Origin: JBFMFR01 sp040752025
GTDB lineage: Bacteria; Chloroflexota; Anaerolineae; Anaerolineales; UBA4823
Direction of reading: 5' to 3'
NCBI GenBank assembly: GCA_040752025.1
Contig: JBFMFR010000006.1
Location: 124,001 to 188,000 of the forward strand
DNA: 64,000 nucleotides
Positions 16,887 to 25,686 of the stretch are shown one piece after another; the stretch's first letter is position 1; each line of letters starts with the position of its first letter. Under the pieces are notes generated by a model. That model saw nothing but the letters and a program-made list of their open reading frames with translations, was not told where the DNA came from and searched no databases. The position numbers and the translations under genes were made by a program.

Positions 16887-17408
16887 CTACTCAGAATCTT
16901 TCTTGAGACTCCAATAGCTGCGATTACAATACACCAGTGGCTCGCCCTCTTTCAGCAGGTTCAGCGCCACTACCTCGCCGATAAACAGCGTATGGTCTCC
17001 CACTGGATATGCCTCTACCACCTGACAATCAAAAGCCGCCAAGCCATCCAGCAGCAATGGAGCACCGGTTGTCATTGTGAATATCTTCAGGCCATCAAAT
17101 CGCTCCAGTTCATTTTCCATTCTCCCAGCAAAGCGCTCGGCCACTTCCTGTTGAGAAATCTGCAATATCGTCACTCCGAATGCAGCCGAGGCCTGCACCA
17201 GGCTATGCGTGCGCGCCTGGCGCTGTAATGACACCAACACCAACGGTGGGTCCACTGACACTGATGTGAACGAACTGACCGTCATACCGTGACTCACACC
17301 CTTGTGTTGAGCCGCTACCACAGTTACTCCAGTTGCCCAATAGCGCATCAAATCGCGCATCACCATCGCATCCACCTGGTTTCCGCCAGTTGTATTTTCA
17401 CCGTCCAT
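16887..17408 (-). CDS. Flavin reductase-like FMN-binding protein
   Basis: 173 residues of the flavin reductase domain family, split-barrel FMN binders that either supply reduced flavin to a monooxygenase or act as NAD(P)H-dependent reductases. Seen: RYWATGVTVVAAQHKGVSHGMTVSSFTSVSVDPPLVLVSL, the typical flavin-contact stretch, and LFIGEVVALNLLKEGEPLVYCNRSYW near the end. It shares a probable two-gene transcript with the AMMECR1 gene. No oxygenase partner is present. The upstream region is divergent with rpsF. Confidence 0.85.
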   Translation of the reverse strand: MDGENTTGGNQVDAMVMRDLMRYWATGVTVVAAQHKGVSHGMTVSSFTSVSVDPPLVLVSLQRQARTHSLVQASAAFGVTILQISQQEVAERFAGRMENELERFDGLKIFTMTTGAPLLLDGLAAFDCQVVEAYPVGDHTLFIGEVVALNLLKEGEPLVYCNRSYWSLKKDSE

Positions 17409-17452
17409 ATATCCTAATTATAACTGTGATCGCTCAAATTGCATCTTGCCCT

Positions 17453-17480
17453 TTGCAAATTACAACCTTTGTGCTAAACT
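17453..17480 (+). promoter_or_regulatory. Probable promoter of rpsF-ssb-rpsR
   Basis: TTGCAA (17453-17458), a 16-base spacer, and TAAACT (17475-17480) preceded by TGC, which makes an extended -10. It lies about 95 bases before the rpsF start. Confidence 0.5.
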
Positions 17481-17508
17481 TAGCCCCTGCTAGGCCCTGT
17501 TGGGCTTG

Positions 17509-17565
17509 CTTTCCGCTTCTGGCACACCCACGGTGTTGACTGGAGGCTATCCCGAGGAAAGGAGG
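17509..17565 (+). promoter_or_regulatory. Candidate S6:S18 ribosomal leader in the rpsF 5' UTR
   Basis: Bases 17509-17514 (CTTTCC) can pair with 17556-17561 (GGAAAG), enclosing a perfect hairpin ACACC-CAC-GGTGT (17524-17536) and a CCCGA stretch at 17551-17555. The outer stem reaches the first base of the ribosome site GGAGG (17561-17565). An S6:S18 binding element with a CCG bulge upstream of rpsF is established in many bacteria, and this arrangement resembles it. The match is by eye only. Confidence 0.4.
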
Positions 17566-17574
17566 CTTTCCCAA

Positions 17575-17856
17575 ATGCGCGAGTACGAACTGACCATTAT
17601 CGTCCAGGCCGATCTGGATGAAAACGCTTTCACCGAGGTCATCAACCGTGTCGCTGGCTGGATCACCGATTCTGGCGGCCAGGTCACCAAGACCGATCTC
17701 TGGGGGAAGCGTCAGCTTGCCTACCCGATCCGCAAACAGAGCGAGGGTTATTACGTTCTGATGCTCATCAACATTGATGCTAAGTTCGGCGCTGAACTGG
17801 AACGCAATCTGCGCTTCTTAGAGCCCGTTTTGCGCTTCCTGCTGATCGCCAAGTAA
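17575..17856 (+). CDS. rpsF: Ribosomal protein S6
   Basis: 93 residues from ATG 17575 (MREYELTIIVQADLD) with GGAGG at 17561-17565; an in-frame upstream ATG at 17500 falls inside the leader and is rejected. S6 binds 16S rRNA in the platform of the 30S subunit as a heterodimer with S18, encoded two genes on. Seen: the ferredoxin-like fold strands YELTIIV, TKTDLWGKRQLAYPIRKQSEGYYVLM and the end of the last helix LRFLEPVLRFLLI. The order rpsF-ssb-rpsR is the classical conserved operon. Confidence 0.97.
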   Translation: MREYELTIIVQADLDENAFTEVINRVAGWITDSGGQVTKTDLWGKRQLAYPIRKQSEGYYVLMLINIDAKFGAELERNLRFLEPVLRFLLIAK

Positions 17857-17892
17857 ATTTGAAGCTTACAGTTTTTCCATAAGGAAAAGCAT

Positions 17893-18270
17893 ATGAGTCG
17901 TGGCTTAAACAAAGTACTGATTATTGGGCGTCTTGGCCGAGATCCAGAAATGCGCTACACACCTTCTGGCCGGCCGGTGACTACCTTCACCGTAGGCACC
18001 AGCCGTACCTGGAGCACTGCCGATGGCGATCGGCGCACCGAGACAGAATGGTTCAACGTTGTCGCCTGGAGCAACCTGGCAGAAATATGCAAACAGCGCC
18101 TGGCAAAAGATCGCCTGGTTTACGTTGAAGGTCGTTTGCAGACTCGCCACTGGGAAGATCCAGAGGGGAACAAGCACAGCGCTACCGAAATCGTTGCCAA
18201 CGAAATGATCGTTTTGGATGATCGCCGCGACACCCAATCAGACGAAGATTTTGAAGATTTTCACTCATAA
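17893..18270 (+). CDS. ssb: Single-stranded DNA-binding protein
   Basis: 125 residues with an N-terminal OB-fold (MSRGLNKVLIIGRLGRDPEMRYTPSG, ETEWFNVVAW, KDRLVYVEGRLQTRHWED). The protein coats single-stranded DNA in replication and repair. The C-terminal tail is short and acidic (DDRRDTQSDEDFEDFHS). It has the usual negative charge but ends in HS rather than the common Pro-Phe-type tip that recruits partner proteins. AAGGA lies upstream of the start. The stop codon overlaps the rpsR ribosome site (AAGGAG). Confidence 0.97.
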   Translation: MSRGLNKVLIIGRLGRDPEMRYTPSGRPVTTFTVGTSRTWSTADGDRRTETEWFNVVAWSNLAEICKQRLAKDRLVYVEGRLQTRHWEDPEGNKHSATEIVANEMIVLDDRRDTQSDEDFEDFHS

Positions 18271-18281
18271 GGAGTACGATC

Positions 18282-18551
18282 GTGAGTAATCAACCCAATT
18301 CCAGTGATGGCCAGACCGGCCAGCGGCGCTTTTTCTCGCGCCCGCGCGAGTGCCCTTTCTGCACCGACAAGAGCCTGGTCATGGACTACAAACAGGTAGA
18401 AATCCTGCGTCGCTTCATCACCGACGATGGCAAAATTCGCCCGCGCCGCCAAACCGGCATGTGCGCCCGTCACCAGCGCGCCCTGGCGCGCGCCGTCAAA
18501 CGCGCTCGCCACATCGCCCTGCTGCCCTTCTCCGGCGAAGTTCTGCGCTAA
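18282..18551 (+). CDS. rpsR: Ribosomal protein S18
   Basis: 89 residues starting at GTG 18282, preceded by AAGGAG. S18 pairs with S6 on the 30S platform. It carries CPFC near residue 25 and a later CARH, the zinc-type (C+) arrangement of this protein. The conserved core is DYKQVEILRRFITDDGKIRPRRQTG followed by the basic helix RALARAVKRARHIALLPF. The N-terminal 15 residues are a polar extension. A 10-bp hairpin follows the stop. Confidence 0.96.
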   Translation: MSNQPNSSDGQTGQRRFFSRPRECPFCTDKSLVMDYKQVEILRRFITDDGKIRPRRQTGMCARHQRALARAVKRARHIALLPFSGEVLR

Positions 18552-18569
18552 ACGAGCGATGATTGGTCT

Positions 18570-18601
18570 GCGGGGCATGGAACACTCGTTGCATGCCCCG
18601 C
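18570..18601 (+). terminator. Stem-loop after rpsR
   Basis: GCGGGGCATG (18570-18579) and CATGCCCCGC (18592-18601) form a perfect 10-bp stem with a 12-base loop. Only GGTTTG follows, not a T-run, so termination may be partial or the element may stabilise the upstream mRNA ahead of the parvulin gene. Confidence 0.5.
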
Positions 18602-18683
18602 GGTTTGCGCGGTGAGGTAGTTTCTCTGCAAGACATCGCTGCCTGCAAACCCACCAATCATTTCTCGAATCGAGGTTTCCTCT

Positions 18684-20060
18684 ATGGCAAAAAACCCCCG
18701 CAAGCAATCCGTTGTTACGAAAAAGCATCTGGCTCGCGTCGAGCGCGAACGCCAGCAAACTCGCCTGATCACCATCAGCGCGCTGACTGTTTTGATTCTG
18801 GTTGTATTGCTGATTATCTACGGTATCCTGGACCAGAAATACCTCAAGGGTCTGCGCTCCGTTGCCGTGGTGAATGGCGATCGGGTCACGGTCAACGAAT
18901 TCCAGGGCCGCGTCCGTTACAATCGCTATCTGTTGGTTCGCAACGCCATGAATGCCTACCAACTGGCTCAGGCCTTTGGCCCCAGCTTCGCTGGGCAGCT
19001 GCAACAAATCCAACAACAATTGGATACCATGACGGTTGGCCAGCAAACCATCGACCAGTTGGTTGAAGATGAGCTGATCAAGCAAGAGGCAAAAAACCGA
19101 GGCATTTCTGTAACCAAAGAAGAACTGGATAAATCTTTGCAGGAAGCCTTTGGTTATTATGCTTCTGGCACCCCAACCCCATCTCCTACTTTTGAGCCCA
19201 TTCCGACTTCAACGCTTTCACCGCTGCAGTTGACCCTCATTCCACCTACGGCAACCGCCACCCTAACCCCAACCCTCACCGCCACGCCTGTACTGACGGT
19301 AACGGTTGAAGCGACCCCTACTGAGGTGCCTACCGAGGCGCCCACTGCCACACCTGCAGAAACACCCACGGAAGCTCCTACCCGCACACCTTCTCCTACG
19401 CCGACAACTTACACCTTCGATGCTTACCAGAGCGACTATGAAAAAGTGATGGTGGACCTGCAGACGCAGTACGGCATCTCAGAAGAAGATGTCCGCACGG
19501 CTTTCGAGGCCCAGCTTCTGCGCCAGAAATTGCTCGATGAAATTACGGGCGATTTACCTCACACTGATGAACAGGTTTGGGCACTCCACATCCTGGTAGC
19601 CGACGAAGCTACCGCCAAGGAAGTTTTACAGCGCTTGCAGGATGGCGAGGATTGGAGTCAGTTGGCCGCCCAGTATTCTTCGGATACCAGCAACAAGGAC
19701 AAAGGCGGCGATCTGGGATGGTTCTCAAAAGGCCAGATGGTGGCCGAGTTCGAACAGGCAGCCTTCGCCCTGGGCGTTGGGGAAACCAGCCAGCCTGTAG
19801 AGACTCAGTTCGGCTGGCATATCATCCGCGTTTTGGGTCATGAAAACCGACCATTGAGCGCCTCTCAATATCAACAAATCCAAGCTCGCGATTTTCAGAC
19901 TTGGCTCGATGAGCAGCGCTCCAACAATAAAGTCGAGGTCAAAGATGACATCTGGCCAACTGTAACGCCTGACCAACCGGGATTACCCAGCGAGATCCTG
20001 CAATTCCTGGATCAACTCAATAGCCAGCAATCTGATGGGACCCTTCCACTCCAACCCTAG
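18684..20060 (+). CDS. Membrane-anchored parvulin-type peptidyl-prolyl isomerase with Thr/Pro insert
   Basis: 458 residues. A basic cytoplasmic start is followed by a membrane helix (LITISALTVLILVVLLIIYGI, residues about 28-48) and then a SurA-like chaperone part (VAVVNGDRVTVNEFQGRVRY, QLVEDELIKQEAKNRGISVTKEEL). About 85 residues rich in Thr, Pro and Ala (from roughly residue 160 to 245) interrupt it, after which the helical part resumes (YEKVMVDLQTQYGISEEDVR). The rotamase domain is clear: VWALHILVADEATAKEVLQRL, GGDLGWFSKGQMV, FGWHIIRVLG. It should help extracytoplasmic proteins fold. The insert inside the chaperone module is unusual. A strong terminator follows. Confidence 0.92.
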   Translation: MAKNPRKQSVVTKKHLARVERERQQTRLITISALTVLILVVLLIIYGILDQKYLKGLRSVAVVNGDRVTVNEFQGRVRYNRYLLVRNAMNAYQLAQAFGPSFAGQLQQIQQQLDTMTVGQQTIDQLVEDELIKQEAKNRGISVTKEELDKSLQEAFGYYASGTPTPSPTFEPIPTSTLSPLQLTLIPPTATATLTPTLTATPVLTVTVEATPTEVPTEAPTATPAETPTEAPTRTPSPTPTTYTFDAYQSDYEKVMVDLQTQYGISEEDVRTAFEAQLLRQKLLDEITGDLPHTDEQVWALHILVADEATAKEVLQRLQDGEDWSQLAAQYSSDTSNKDKGGDLGWFSKGQMVAEFEQAAFALGVGETSQPVETQFGWHIIRVLGHENRPLSASQYQQIQARDFQTWLDEQRSNNKVEVKDDIWPTVTPDQPGLPSEILQFLDQLNSQQSDGTLPLQP

Positions 20061-20088
20061 CTGGCTTGTTGGTAAAAGGACACGTTCG

Positions 20089-20119
20089 AGGGCCTGTCAG
20101 TTTTCAACTGGCAGGCCCT
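20089..20119. terminator. Bidirectional terminator between the parvulin and smc genes
   Basis: AGGGCCTGTCAGTT (20089-20102) pairs with AACTGGCAGGCCCT (20106-20119), a 14-bp stem with one G-T pair and a 3-base loop. It is followed by TTGTTATTC on the plus strand. It sits between convergent genes and can serve both. Confidence 0.75.
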
Positions 20120-20146
20120 TGTTATTCTCGGTACTGTGCTGCATGC

Positions 20147-23100
20147 CTAAGGCGTTCCGCCGTTCACCAATGCAGCCACATCATCCAGCTTCAGGCTTAA
20201 AACCTGGCTGACCGAGTCGCGCCCCATCGTTACACCATAGATAACATCTGCTACTTGAACCGTATTGCGGTTGTGAGTGATGATCACAAATTGCGTGTTC
20301 TGGCTCAGTTCACGCAGCAGATCACGGAAACGCCCCACGTTGACTTCATCCAGCATCGCATCTACTTCGTCCAAAACACAGAAAGGAGTAGGCGAAACCT
20401 TCAACAGAGCGAAGACCAATGCTGTCGCGGTGAGACTGCGTTCTCCACCTGATAACAATGAAAGTCCCTGGGTGCGGCGGCCAGGCAGGCGCGCTTCAAT
20501 ATCAATGCCCGTGGTAGTTAAATCTTCTGGATCTGTTAGCACCAGTCGCGCCGCGCCTCCATCAAACAAGCGCGTAAAGATCTCTCGGAACTCAGCAGCA
20601 ACCGCCTGGAAAGTTTTGCGAAACTCGCGCTGCATCAGTACATCCAGTTCGCTGATCACCTGGCGCACATCCTCCTCGGCCTGCTGTAGATCTCGCACTT
20701 GCTCGATCATAAAATCATAGCGCTGCTGCACCTCTTCATACTCCGCCTGTGCCTCCGGATTGATCGCCCCCATACGCCGCAGTTGCGCCCGCTGGCGCTT
20801 GATGGCTTCTTCCAGTTCAGGTGAAAGTTTACGCACCGTGGGCAACTGCTCCACCATCCCATCTAAGGGCAGAGGCGTTGGCCCTGAAACCTGTTCGGTG
20901 TACTCGAACGCTACCAGGCCGAAATCCTCTTCGATGCGCCTGCGCAGCGAATCCAAAGACTCCTGGCGACGATCCAGGGTGATGCGCGTCTGAGCATAGA
21001 AATGCTCAGCCATACTCAACGCCTGACGGGCGTTGGCCTCTTCCTTTTCCCGCTCAGTCAGATCTCTTTCCTGGTGCGCCAGACTCGTTTCGGCGGGTCC
21101 AATGCGGTCCTGGGTAGATTGGATTTGCGCGCCGACATCACTTTCGGTTTTTCGCAGTGCCATTCGCTCGACTTCAAGATTTTTCTGTGCTTCTTCGAAC
21201 TCAATCAACCGGCTCTGCGAACTCGTCTGTCTCTGCCGCACACGCTTCAAGGCCTGGTCACGCTCCTTCTGTCGCTCTTGGGCATCTCCCAAAGCCTGCT
21301 CGGCTACTGCGGCCAACGTGTTCCAATGTGCAGCTTGCGCCTGGAATTCATCCAGGTTCAACTTCTCCAGTTCGGCGCGCTGCTGCCGCTGCCGTTGGTG
21401 TGCAGCAGATAGTTGCTCATCTACCTGTTTCATCTCTGCAGCCAGCGTTTCCAAATCCTTCTGGCTACGAGAAATCTCGTCTTGCATGCGCTGGCACTGT
21501 TCGGTCTGCCAGACTGTTTGCCGTTTTGCTTGTTCCACTGCCAGGCGCACCTGGCCTGTGGCAGCGCTGCGCTGTTCCCAGGTCTGGCGCGCCTTTTGCT
21601 GTGCCCGCGCCAATCGTTCCCCATCCTCTTTCAAGGCTTTGCGCTCGATCTCTAATAGCCCCACACGCTGTTCAAATTCCCTAACCTGCGTTTCTGCCTT
21701 TTTCACTTCAATTTCCAAAGTGCGCTGCTGGCGCGATCTTCCTAGAAGTGTTTGTTCGCTGGCCTTTCCACTCAGGCCAGAAGTTTGGATCGGTCCATCC
21801 GCGTAGAACACTTCGCCACGCAGTGTTACAGCTCGCCTGCATCCAGTCTCTCGCAAAGCCCATCGTGCCGCCTCGCGGTCTCTCACCACAAGCGTATGCC
21901 CTAACAACAAATCCAATGTCGGGCGCAGTTCTTCCGGTGCGCCCACCAACGCGGCTGCTACACCTAGCACCCCTTCGCCAACCAACTTGCTATCAAACGG
22001 CGCTCCCGAGCGCACCTCTTCCAACGGCAGCAAGACCCCCTTGCTGTTCTGGCGCTCGAGCAAGTCAAGCGCAGATTCCGTTTCATCTTGCAATAGTACC
22101 GCATCCAAATACTCACCCAGCGCTGCTGTTATCGCCACCTCCAGCTCGGCTGGCACTTCCAGGTGCTTGCTGAACGCTCCACGCACACCCGGCAGGCGCT
22201 GTTCCTGGGCTGCTTGCAGCAACAGCTTTGTCCCACTGGCATACCCGCTCAAGGCCGCCTCAGCCTGCTCCAATACTTCCAACCGTGCGCGCAGGCGCGC
22301 CAGTTCAGCCTGTGCTGCGGCCCGTTCATCCAGAGTCTGGCGGCGGGTCTGGTCGGCTTTCTCCTGCTGTTGCACGTGCTCGAGTGCAGTTCCATCAGCC
22401 AACTGGCGCGCCTGTAAGGCCTCGTTTTCAACCCTCTGTGCATCCACCAGTTTGGCTTCTGCGAGCCGTTGTGCTGTCTCAGCGCTCTCCACTGCCTGTC
22501 GGGTATTTTCCAAAGTACGCCGGGCGCGCTCGACCTGCGCCTGCCGCTCAGTGGACAATGCTTGCAATTGCCCCTGCCGCGCGCTCAACGAAGCGATTTC
22601 ACCTCTTGTGCGCCTTAGCGAATCTTCTGCTTGGGCACGCGCTGCTTGGCGCTCTTCCAGGGCTTTCCTGGTGATGTCAGCCTGGTTTCGCGACTCCACA
22701 AGCTCAGCCTTCAGGCGCCGGATATCCTCCTCGACCTCTGCCAACTGCGTCTCAGACAGGCTTATTTCCTGCTCCAGCGCGATCAGCTCACTTTGTGTAC
22801 CCCGCAAGCGCTCGACCAGGGCGCGTTCCCGCTCCTCGGCTACACCCAAGTCCCGGCTGGTGGACTCCCTTTGAGCGTGTAACTGTGCCAACTGGCGGTG
22901 CCAGTTATTTAAACTTGTACGCAGCTCTTGCACTTGCCCACGCAAACCTCCCAGGCTTTCTTCCAGGGCAGTCTGCTCCTGCCGCGCCTTTTCCAAGCGG
23001 ATTTCCTGGCTGCGGGCTGCCTGACGCGCTTCTGAAAGTTCCTGCTGCGCACGGTTCCAGTGAAAGCCGTACCACTCACGTAACAGCACCCGCAAGTCAG

Positions 23101-23764
23101 CCTTCACCTGATCGTATTCGCGCGCCCGCCGTGCCTGGCGTTCCAGGCTCTGTAGGCGCGGTCGCAATTCCGCCAAAATATCCTGTACGCGCTCCAGGTT
23201 GCGGCGAGTCGTATCTAACCTTCGTAATGCCTCTTCACGCCGCGAACGGTGCAAGCCGATCCCTGCCGCTTCCTCAAATAACCGCCGCCGCTCTTCAGCC
23301 TTCAAAGAGAGCGCCGCGTCCACCAGTCCTTGCCCAATTACGGTGTAAGTGCGCTCAGACAACCCAGATTGCGCTAACAACTCACCAACATCTCGCAAGC
23401 GCACCCGCTGTCCATTGATCTGATATTCATTCTCGCCATCGCGATAAGCTTTACGCGCGACTGCGACCTCGCTGAAATCGATCGGCAGCCAACCATCCTG
23501 GTTATCGAACGTGATCGACGCCACAGCCATACCCGCTCGTGGGCGGCTCTCAGAGCCGGAGAAAATCATATCCTCGGTCTTCTTGGCTCGCAACAAACTG
23601 TAGGTTTGCTCGCCTAGGACCCAACGCAAGCTGTCAGCGATGTTAGATTTGCCACTCCCATTCGGCCCTACAATCGCCGTCACTGCTCCAGAAAACTCGA
23701 ACAGTGTGCGGTTGGCAAACGTTTTATAACCTTGCAATTCGAGCGATTTCAAACGTAAAGCCAT
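20147..23764 (-). CDS. smc: Chromosome segregation ATPase SMC
   Basis: 1205 residues, the full length for SMC. The Walker A is GPNGSGKSNIADSLRWVLGE near residue 33. Two long coiled coils flank a hinge around residues 510-670 (SGYASGTKLLLQAA, LPGVRGAFSKHLEVP, ALGEYLDAVLL). The C-terminal head has the ABC signature LSGGERSLTATALVFALL and Walker B PFCVLDEVDAMLDEVNVGRF. The dimer, with ScpA and ScpB, compacts and resolves chromosomes. The neighbour rnc lies 6 bases upstream on the same strand, a conserved pairing. Confidence 0.98.
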   Translation of the reverse strand: MALRLKSLELQGYKTFANRTLFEFSGAVTAIVGPNGSGKSNIADSLRWVLGEQTYSLLRAKKTEDMIFSGSESRPRAGMAVASITFDNQDGWLPIDFSEVAVARKAYRDGENEYQINGQRVRLRDVGELLAQSGLSERTYTVIGQGLVDAALSLKAEERRRLFEEAAGIGLHRSRREEALRRLDTTRRNLERVQDILAELRPRLQSLERQARRAREYDQVKADLRVLLREWYGFHWNRAQQELSEARQAARSQEIRLEKARQEQTALEESLGGLRGQVQELRTSLNNWHRQLAQLHAQRESTSRDLGVAEERERALVERLRGTQSELIALEQEISLSETQLAEVEEDIRRLKAELVESRNQADITRKALEERQAARAQAEDSLRRTRGEIASLSARQGQLQALSTERQAQVERARRTLENTRQAVESAETAQRLAEAKLVDAQRVENEALQARQLADGTALEHVQQQEKADQTRRQTLDERAAAQAELARLRARLEVLEQAEAALSGYASGTKLLLQAAQEQRLPGVRGAFSKHLEVPAELEVAITAALGEYLDAVLLQDETESALDLLERQNSKGVLLPLEEVRSGAPFDSKLVGEGVLGVAAALVGAPEELRPTLDLLLGHTLVVRDREAARWALRETGCRRAVTLRGEVFYADGPIQTSGLSGKASEQTLLGRSRQQRTLEIEVKKAETQVREFEQRVGLLEIERKALKEDGERLARAQQKARQTWEQRSAATGQVRLAVEQAKRQTVWQTEQCQRMQDEISRSQKDLETLAAEMKQVDEQLSAAHQRQRQQRAELEKLNLDEFQAQAAHWNTLAAVAEQALGDAQERQKERDQALKRVRQRQTSSQSRLIEFEEAQKNLEVERMALRKTESDVGAQIQSTQDRIGPAETSLAHQERDLTEREKEEANARQALSMAEHFYAQTRITLDRRQESLDSLRRRIEEDFGLVAFEYTEQVSGPTPLPLDGMVEQLPTVRKLSPELEEAIKRQRAQLRRMGAINPEAQAEYEEVQQRYDFMIEQVRDLQQAEEDVRQVISELDVLMQREFRKTFQAVAAEFREIFTRLFDGGAARLVLTDPEDLTTTGIDIEARLPGRRTQGLSLLSGGERSLTATALVFALLKVSPTPFCVLDEVDAMLDEVNVGRFRDLLRELSQNTQFVIITHNRNTVQVADVIYGVTMGRDSVSQVLSLKLDDVAALVNGGTP

Positions 23765-23770
23765 ATCACC

Positions 23771-24490
23771 TCAATCGATTCCTAACAGTTCCAGGGTGGC
23801 CCGTGCTGCTGCCTTGGTAGCTGCCCGTTTGCTCGTACCGCTGCCGCGACCGTAAACTTGCCCATTGAGCAGCACTTCAACTTCGAAAGTTTTCTCATGC
23901 TCCGGCCCACTGGCAGCTATTGTGCGATAGGCAGGCGTGCCCATGCCCTGTGATTGCGCATACTCCTGCAGGTGGCTCTTTGCATCTTGGTCTCGGTGCG
24001 TTTCCAAAATCTGCACAACAGCCGTTTTCAGGCGCGGCTCCAGAAATCTCTCCACTGCTTCCAGTCCCGCCTCCAGGTACAACGCCCCGATCAATGACTC
24101 GAAAGCCGCACACAACAGCACCAGGTTCTCTCGCCCGCCACCCAACCATTCGCCGCGTCCCAGGCGCATAATCGCTCCCAGGTCGATCTGGCAAGCGAAC
24201 TCTGCCAACTGTTCCGTACGCACCAGCGCCGAACGCAAGCGCGTTAGCTCACCTTCGCGCTTTTCCGGAAAATGCCGGTATAGCCAGGCTCCTACCAGGA
24301 AATCCAGTACCGCATCTCCCAGGAATTCCAGGCGCTCGTTATCTTCCAACGCTTCCGGGTGCTCGTTCAAGTACGAACGGTGCGTCATCGCCCGGTCGAT
24401 CAGCAAAGGGCGCTCGAAAGGCAATCCTAACCGCCGGGCAAAGCCCAGGGGAGACTCAGGCACCAGGCCGCCCAGGTTCATGTCATCCAC
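23771..24490 (-). CDS. rnc: Ribonuclease III
   Basis: 239 residues. It cleaves double-stranded RNA in rRNA and mRNA processing. Seen: the catalytic signature DNERLEFLGDAVLDFLVGAW, then LVLLCAAFESLIGALYLEAGLEAVERF with the second acidic cluster (Glu and Asp positions of the active site), followed by a C-terminal dsRNA-binding domain (DAKSHLQEYAQSQG, TFEVEVLLNGQVYGRGSGTSKRAATKAAARATLELL). On the minus strand GGAGGTG precedes the chosen start. A start three residues later (MNLGG) is also possible. Confidence 0.97.
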   Translation of the reverse strand: MDDMNLGGLVPESPLGFARRLGLPFERPLLIDRAMTHRSYLNEHPEALEDNERLEFLGDAVLDFLVGAWLYRHFPEKREGELTRLRSALVRTEQLAEFACQIDLGAIMRLGRGEWLGGGRENLVLLCAAFESLIGALYLEAGLEAVERFLEPRLKTAVVQILETHRDQDAKSHLQEYAQSQGMGTPAYRTIAASGPEHEKTFEVEVLLNGQVYGRGSGTSKRAATKAAARATLELLGID

Positions 24491-24570
24491 ATTTCACCTC
24501 CCGGAACCCAGGGGGCGCCAGATTCTCGATCTCGATCGAGCGCCTGGCGATCCACAAGTTCCACAGATTT

Positions 24571-25686
24571 TTATATTTGGCTCTTAAAACCAGCTCCAGT
24601 CAAAATCAATACAGTCGGATCTTCCAAACCGCCATCTTTCACAAGCTGCTCGAATGCATCCCATGTAATTGCAGAAGTCGGCTCGACCCAAAAACCCAGG
24701 CTCTTCAAGTGTTCTCGCCCAGGGAGTATTTTCTCTTCTTCCACAGCCACAAATCTTCCGTGAAATTCGTGCACCCATTGTAACAGAACATCGCCGCGCA
24801 TGGGGTACCGCGCTCGCACACCTTCCGCCAGGGTTTCGCCTTCCGTCACCCAGCCCAACCCTTCCGCTCCATACCGGTATATCGCCCACAGCGGCGCGCA
24901 GGCCAGGGCCTGTACACCGATCAAGCGAGGCACCTGCGCCACCAGGCCGGCTTTCTGCAGAGCCTGGAAGCCTCTCCCGAGCGCCAGCATCAAATTTCCC
25001 TGCCCGGCTGGCACGATGATGCTGCCTGGCGCGCTGCCATGCGCAGTGGTTGCCATCTGCTCATACAATTCATAGGCCAGGCTGGCATACCCCGCCAAAA
25101 CGAAAGGCAGGTAAGCATGGCTGGCATACACTGCACCATTCTCCGCTTCTTGCAGCACTGCCTGTGCCGCGTTCGAACGCGGTCCCATAACTCGCACCAG
25201 TTGGGCACCGTAATCCTCGATCTGTTGTCGCTTAGGACCAGAAGCCGCATCCGGTATGAAAACCCTCGCCCGAATGCCCGCCTCAGCCGCATAAGCCGCG
25301 AAAGAGGCCCCGGCGTTACCCGAAGAATCCTCCACTGCTTCCTGTACGCCCAGGCGCTTCAGCCAGCTCACCAATACCGCCGAACCCCGGTCCTTGAAAG
25401 AACCACTCGGATTCTCATACTCCAACTTGAAGCCCACCTGCCGGCCTTGAATCTCGCGCCATTCCAGGGACGTATGACCCTCCCCCAGGCTGACCACCGG
25501 CGCAGACTCCGGGAACCCAAAGGCATGCCGGTAGCGCCAGATGCCCGGCAAACCGGGTTCCACCCGCTGCGCATCGAAAGCCAACGGAACCGCATAATCA
25601 AATATCCCCCCGCAACGCGGACAGCGATAAGGTACCCCTTGCTCAGGATACGCCTGGCGGCAGTTTGTGCAGGCAATTTCAACCAT
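24571..25686 (-). CDS. thrC: Threonine synthase-like PLP enzyme
   Basis: 371 residues. Threonine synthase turns O-phosphohomoserine into threonine. The N-terminus is a zinc ribbon (CTNC and CPRC, residues about 7-27) usual in the archaeal/Chloroflexi-type enzymes. The PLP lysine lies in NPSGSFKDRGSAVLV, with EDSSGNAGASFAAYAAEAGIRARVFIP and the phosphate loop VPAGQGNLMLALGRGF. Related threonine/serine dehydratases or cysteate synthases share this fold, so the exact substrate is inferred. Its start overlaps the MoaD-MoaE fusion by 8 bases, giving an unexpected co-transcription with molybdopterin genes. Confidence 0.8.
   Translation of the reverse strand: MVEIACTNCRQAYPEQGVPYRCPRCGGIFDYAVPLAFDAQRVEPGLPGIWRYRHAFGFPESAPVVSLGEGHTSLEWREIQGRQVGFKLEYENPSGSFKDRGSAVLVSWLKRLGVQEAVEDSSGNAGASFAAYAAEAGIRARVFIPDAASGPKRQQIEDYGAQLVRVMGPRSNAAQAVLQEAENGAVYASHAYLPFVLAGYASLAYELYEQMATTAHGSAPGSIIVPAGQGNLMLALGRGFQALQKAGLVAQVPRLIGVQALACAPLWAIYRYGAEGLGWVTEGETLAEGVRARYPMRGDVLLQWVHEFHGRFVAVEEEKILPGREHLKSLGFWVEPTSAITWDAFEQLVKDGGLEDPTVLILTGAGFKSQI

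Noticed and set aside
19157..19400. Repetitive ACC/CCT-rich stretch resembling a CRISPR or minisatellite
   Set aside because: It has no spaced identical repeats and encodes the Thr/Pro insert of the parvulin in frame.
21987..22874. A 295-codon plus-strand open frame inside smc
   Set aside because: It is Ser/Arg/Ala-rich, has no recognisable domain or ribosome site, and lies exactly opposite the coiled-coil part of smc, so it is a shadow frame.
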